A DNA stretch of 40,188 nt, from positions 1-40,188 of the forward strand of contig SKNY01000048.1 in assembly GCA_007123105.1 (NCBI GenBank), given 5' to 3'. Shown in pieces: positions 39,411 to 40,188 of the stretch. The stretch is from Salinarchaeum sp. (GTDB taxonomy: Archaea; Halobacteriota; Halobacteria; Halobacteriales; SKNY01). The notes beneath the pieces were generated by a model. The model had not been told where the DNA came from. It searched no databases and worked only from the letters and a program-made list of their open reading frames with translations. Position numbers and translations under genes: made by a program. How positions within the stretch are numbered: position 1 is the first letter of the stretch; each line of letters opens with the position of its first letter.

Positions 39411-39698
39411 TGTTCTCAGGCGCTGGCTGAAGACAGCCACCTATCCCCGGCGTCGGTGTCCACGGACTACCCACTGGCTGCGGTTGCAACTTTATGGGTT
39501 GATACCGACTTCGACATTTGGTCATCCCAACCCATGATCGGTAGGCCAGGTGAGCCCCCGTAATAGTTTGGGACGTGGTACCGTTATCCACGACCGATAC
39601 TCAGTAGTTCACAAATCATTTCCAGTTCTCCGCTCATCCTCAATCGTCGGACGTGCGTCTGACTGACGATTACGGGAATATGGCCGCGGAATTGAGTT

Positions 39699-40188
39699 AT
39701 GCACGCTCACCCCGCGGCCAGCGAGATCCACGACGACCAGCTCCTTAACTTCCTCGTTAACACGCTCTCGACCACCTTCCCGATTGAACTCGGAGCGAAC
39801 GCCGAGATCACCGCCGAGGACCTCTGGGAGATCCTGGTTGGTGCCACCGCCAACGGATCATCAATCTCCGAGCTTTGCAATCGGAGCGAGGACGCACCGT
39901 CCGCAAATGACGTGCTCTATCACCTGCGCACGAAGTTCGATCTGGAGGCGATGCGGCGCGTCGGCAACACACTCGTCCAGGCGGAGATCACGGAAGTCCT
40001 TCCGGACAACGTGGAGGTCGTCGTCGACTTCCATCTCCGGCCCTACTACGGTGACGAGGAGGAAACTGACGGCCTGTATCACTCCGAGGCGAAGGCGGGA
40101 ACCACCGCCTTCCACGCGTTCGCAACGCTGTACGCCAGGGTGCGGAACAAGCGATATACCTTGGCAGTCCGGCGGGTAACGGACGGAG
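39699..40188 (+). mobile_element. ISH3-family transposase gene, 5' part (truncated by window end)
   Basis: MHAHPAASEIHDDQLLNFLVNTLSTTFPIELGANAEITAEDLWEILVGA...VLYHLRTKFDLEAMRRVGNTLVQAEI...VVVDFHLRPYYGDEEETDGLYHSEAKAGTTAFHAFATLYARVRNKRYTLAVRRVTDG. Confidence 0.85.

Noticed and set aside
39494-39535. 8-bp inverted repeat ATGGGTTG...CAACCCAT downstream of tRNA-Gln
   Set aside because: 26-nt loop and no adjacent gene end or IS boundary that it clearly explains; could be chance.
39379-39591. 70-aa minus-strand ORF ending ...PGGFEPPS
   Set aside because: Its C-terminus is simply the antisense of the tRNA T-arm, a common artefact.
1-40188. CRISPR array or rRNA genes
   Set aside because: No regularly spaced direct repeats and no rRNA-like conserved sequence noticed on reading through the window.

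Overview
The window reads as a high-GC haloarchaeal chromosome segment. From about 28.4 to 39.4 kb it carries what looks like a main replication origin: an Orc1/Cdc6 gene divergent from an oapA-oapB-oapC operon. The roughly 0.75 kb between them contains two oppositely oriented 25-bp ORB-like boxes (31172-31196 minus, 31362-31386 plus) flanking an A+T-rich stretch. Downstream of orc1 are signal peptidase I, the DNA polymerase D small subunit, an HTR-like RecA-superfamily protein with a degenerate Walker A, aspartate kinase, a YfcE-like phosphoesterase, PurO, tRNA-Gln(CUG) and the 5' part of an ISH3-type transposase cut by the window end. The left 28 kb is mostly metabolic and housekeeping: two sulfatases flanking a MutS5-like gene, zinc alcohol dehydrogenase, DegT aminotransferase, LarE-like protein, DUF502, proline dehydrogenase, CarS, PyrE, two coupled RCK_C membrane proteins, an LLM-class oxidoreductase, thermosome, sugar isomerase, MscS, an Azf-like epimerase, metallophosphatase, Gfo/Idh/MocA, an HTH regulator, TiaS and an AstE-like protein. 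A small accessory islet (about 5.3-7.2 kb) holds a decayed TnpB gene and an HTH/PIN toxin-antitoxin-like operon with a coupled, apparently frameshifted third ORF. All family assignments come from reading the translated sequence by eye; no database search was run.
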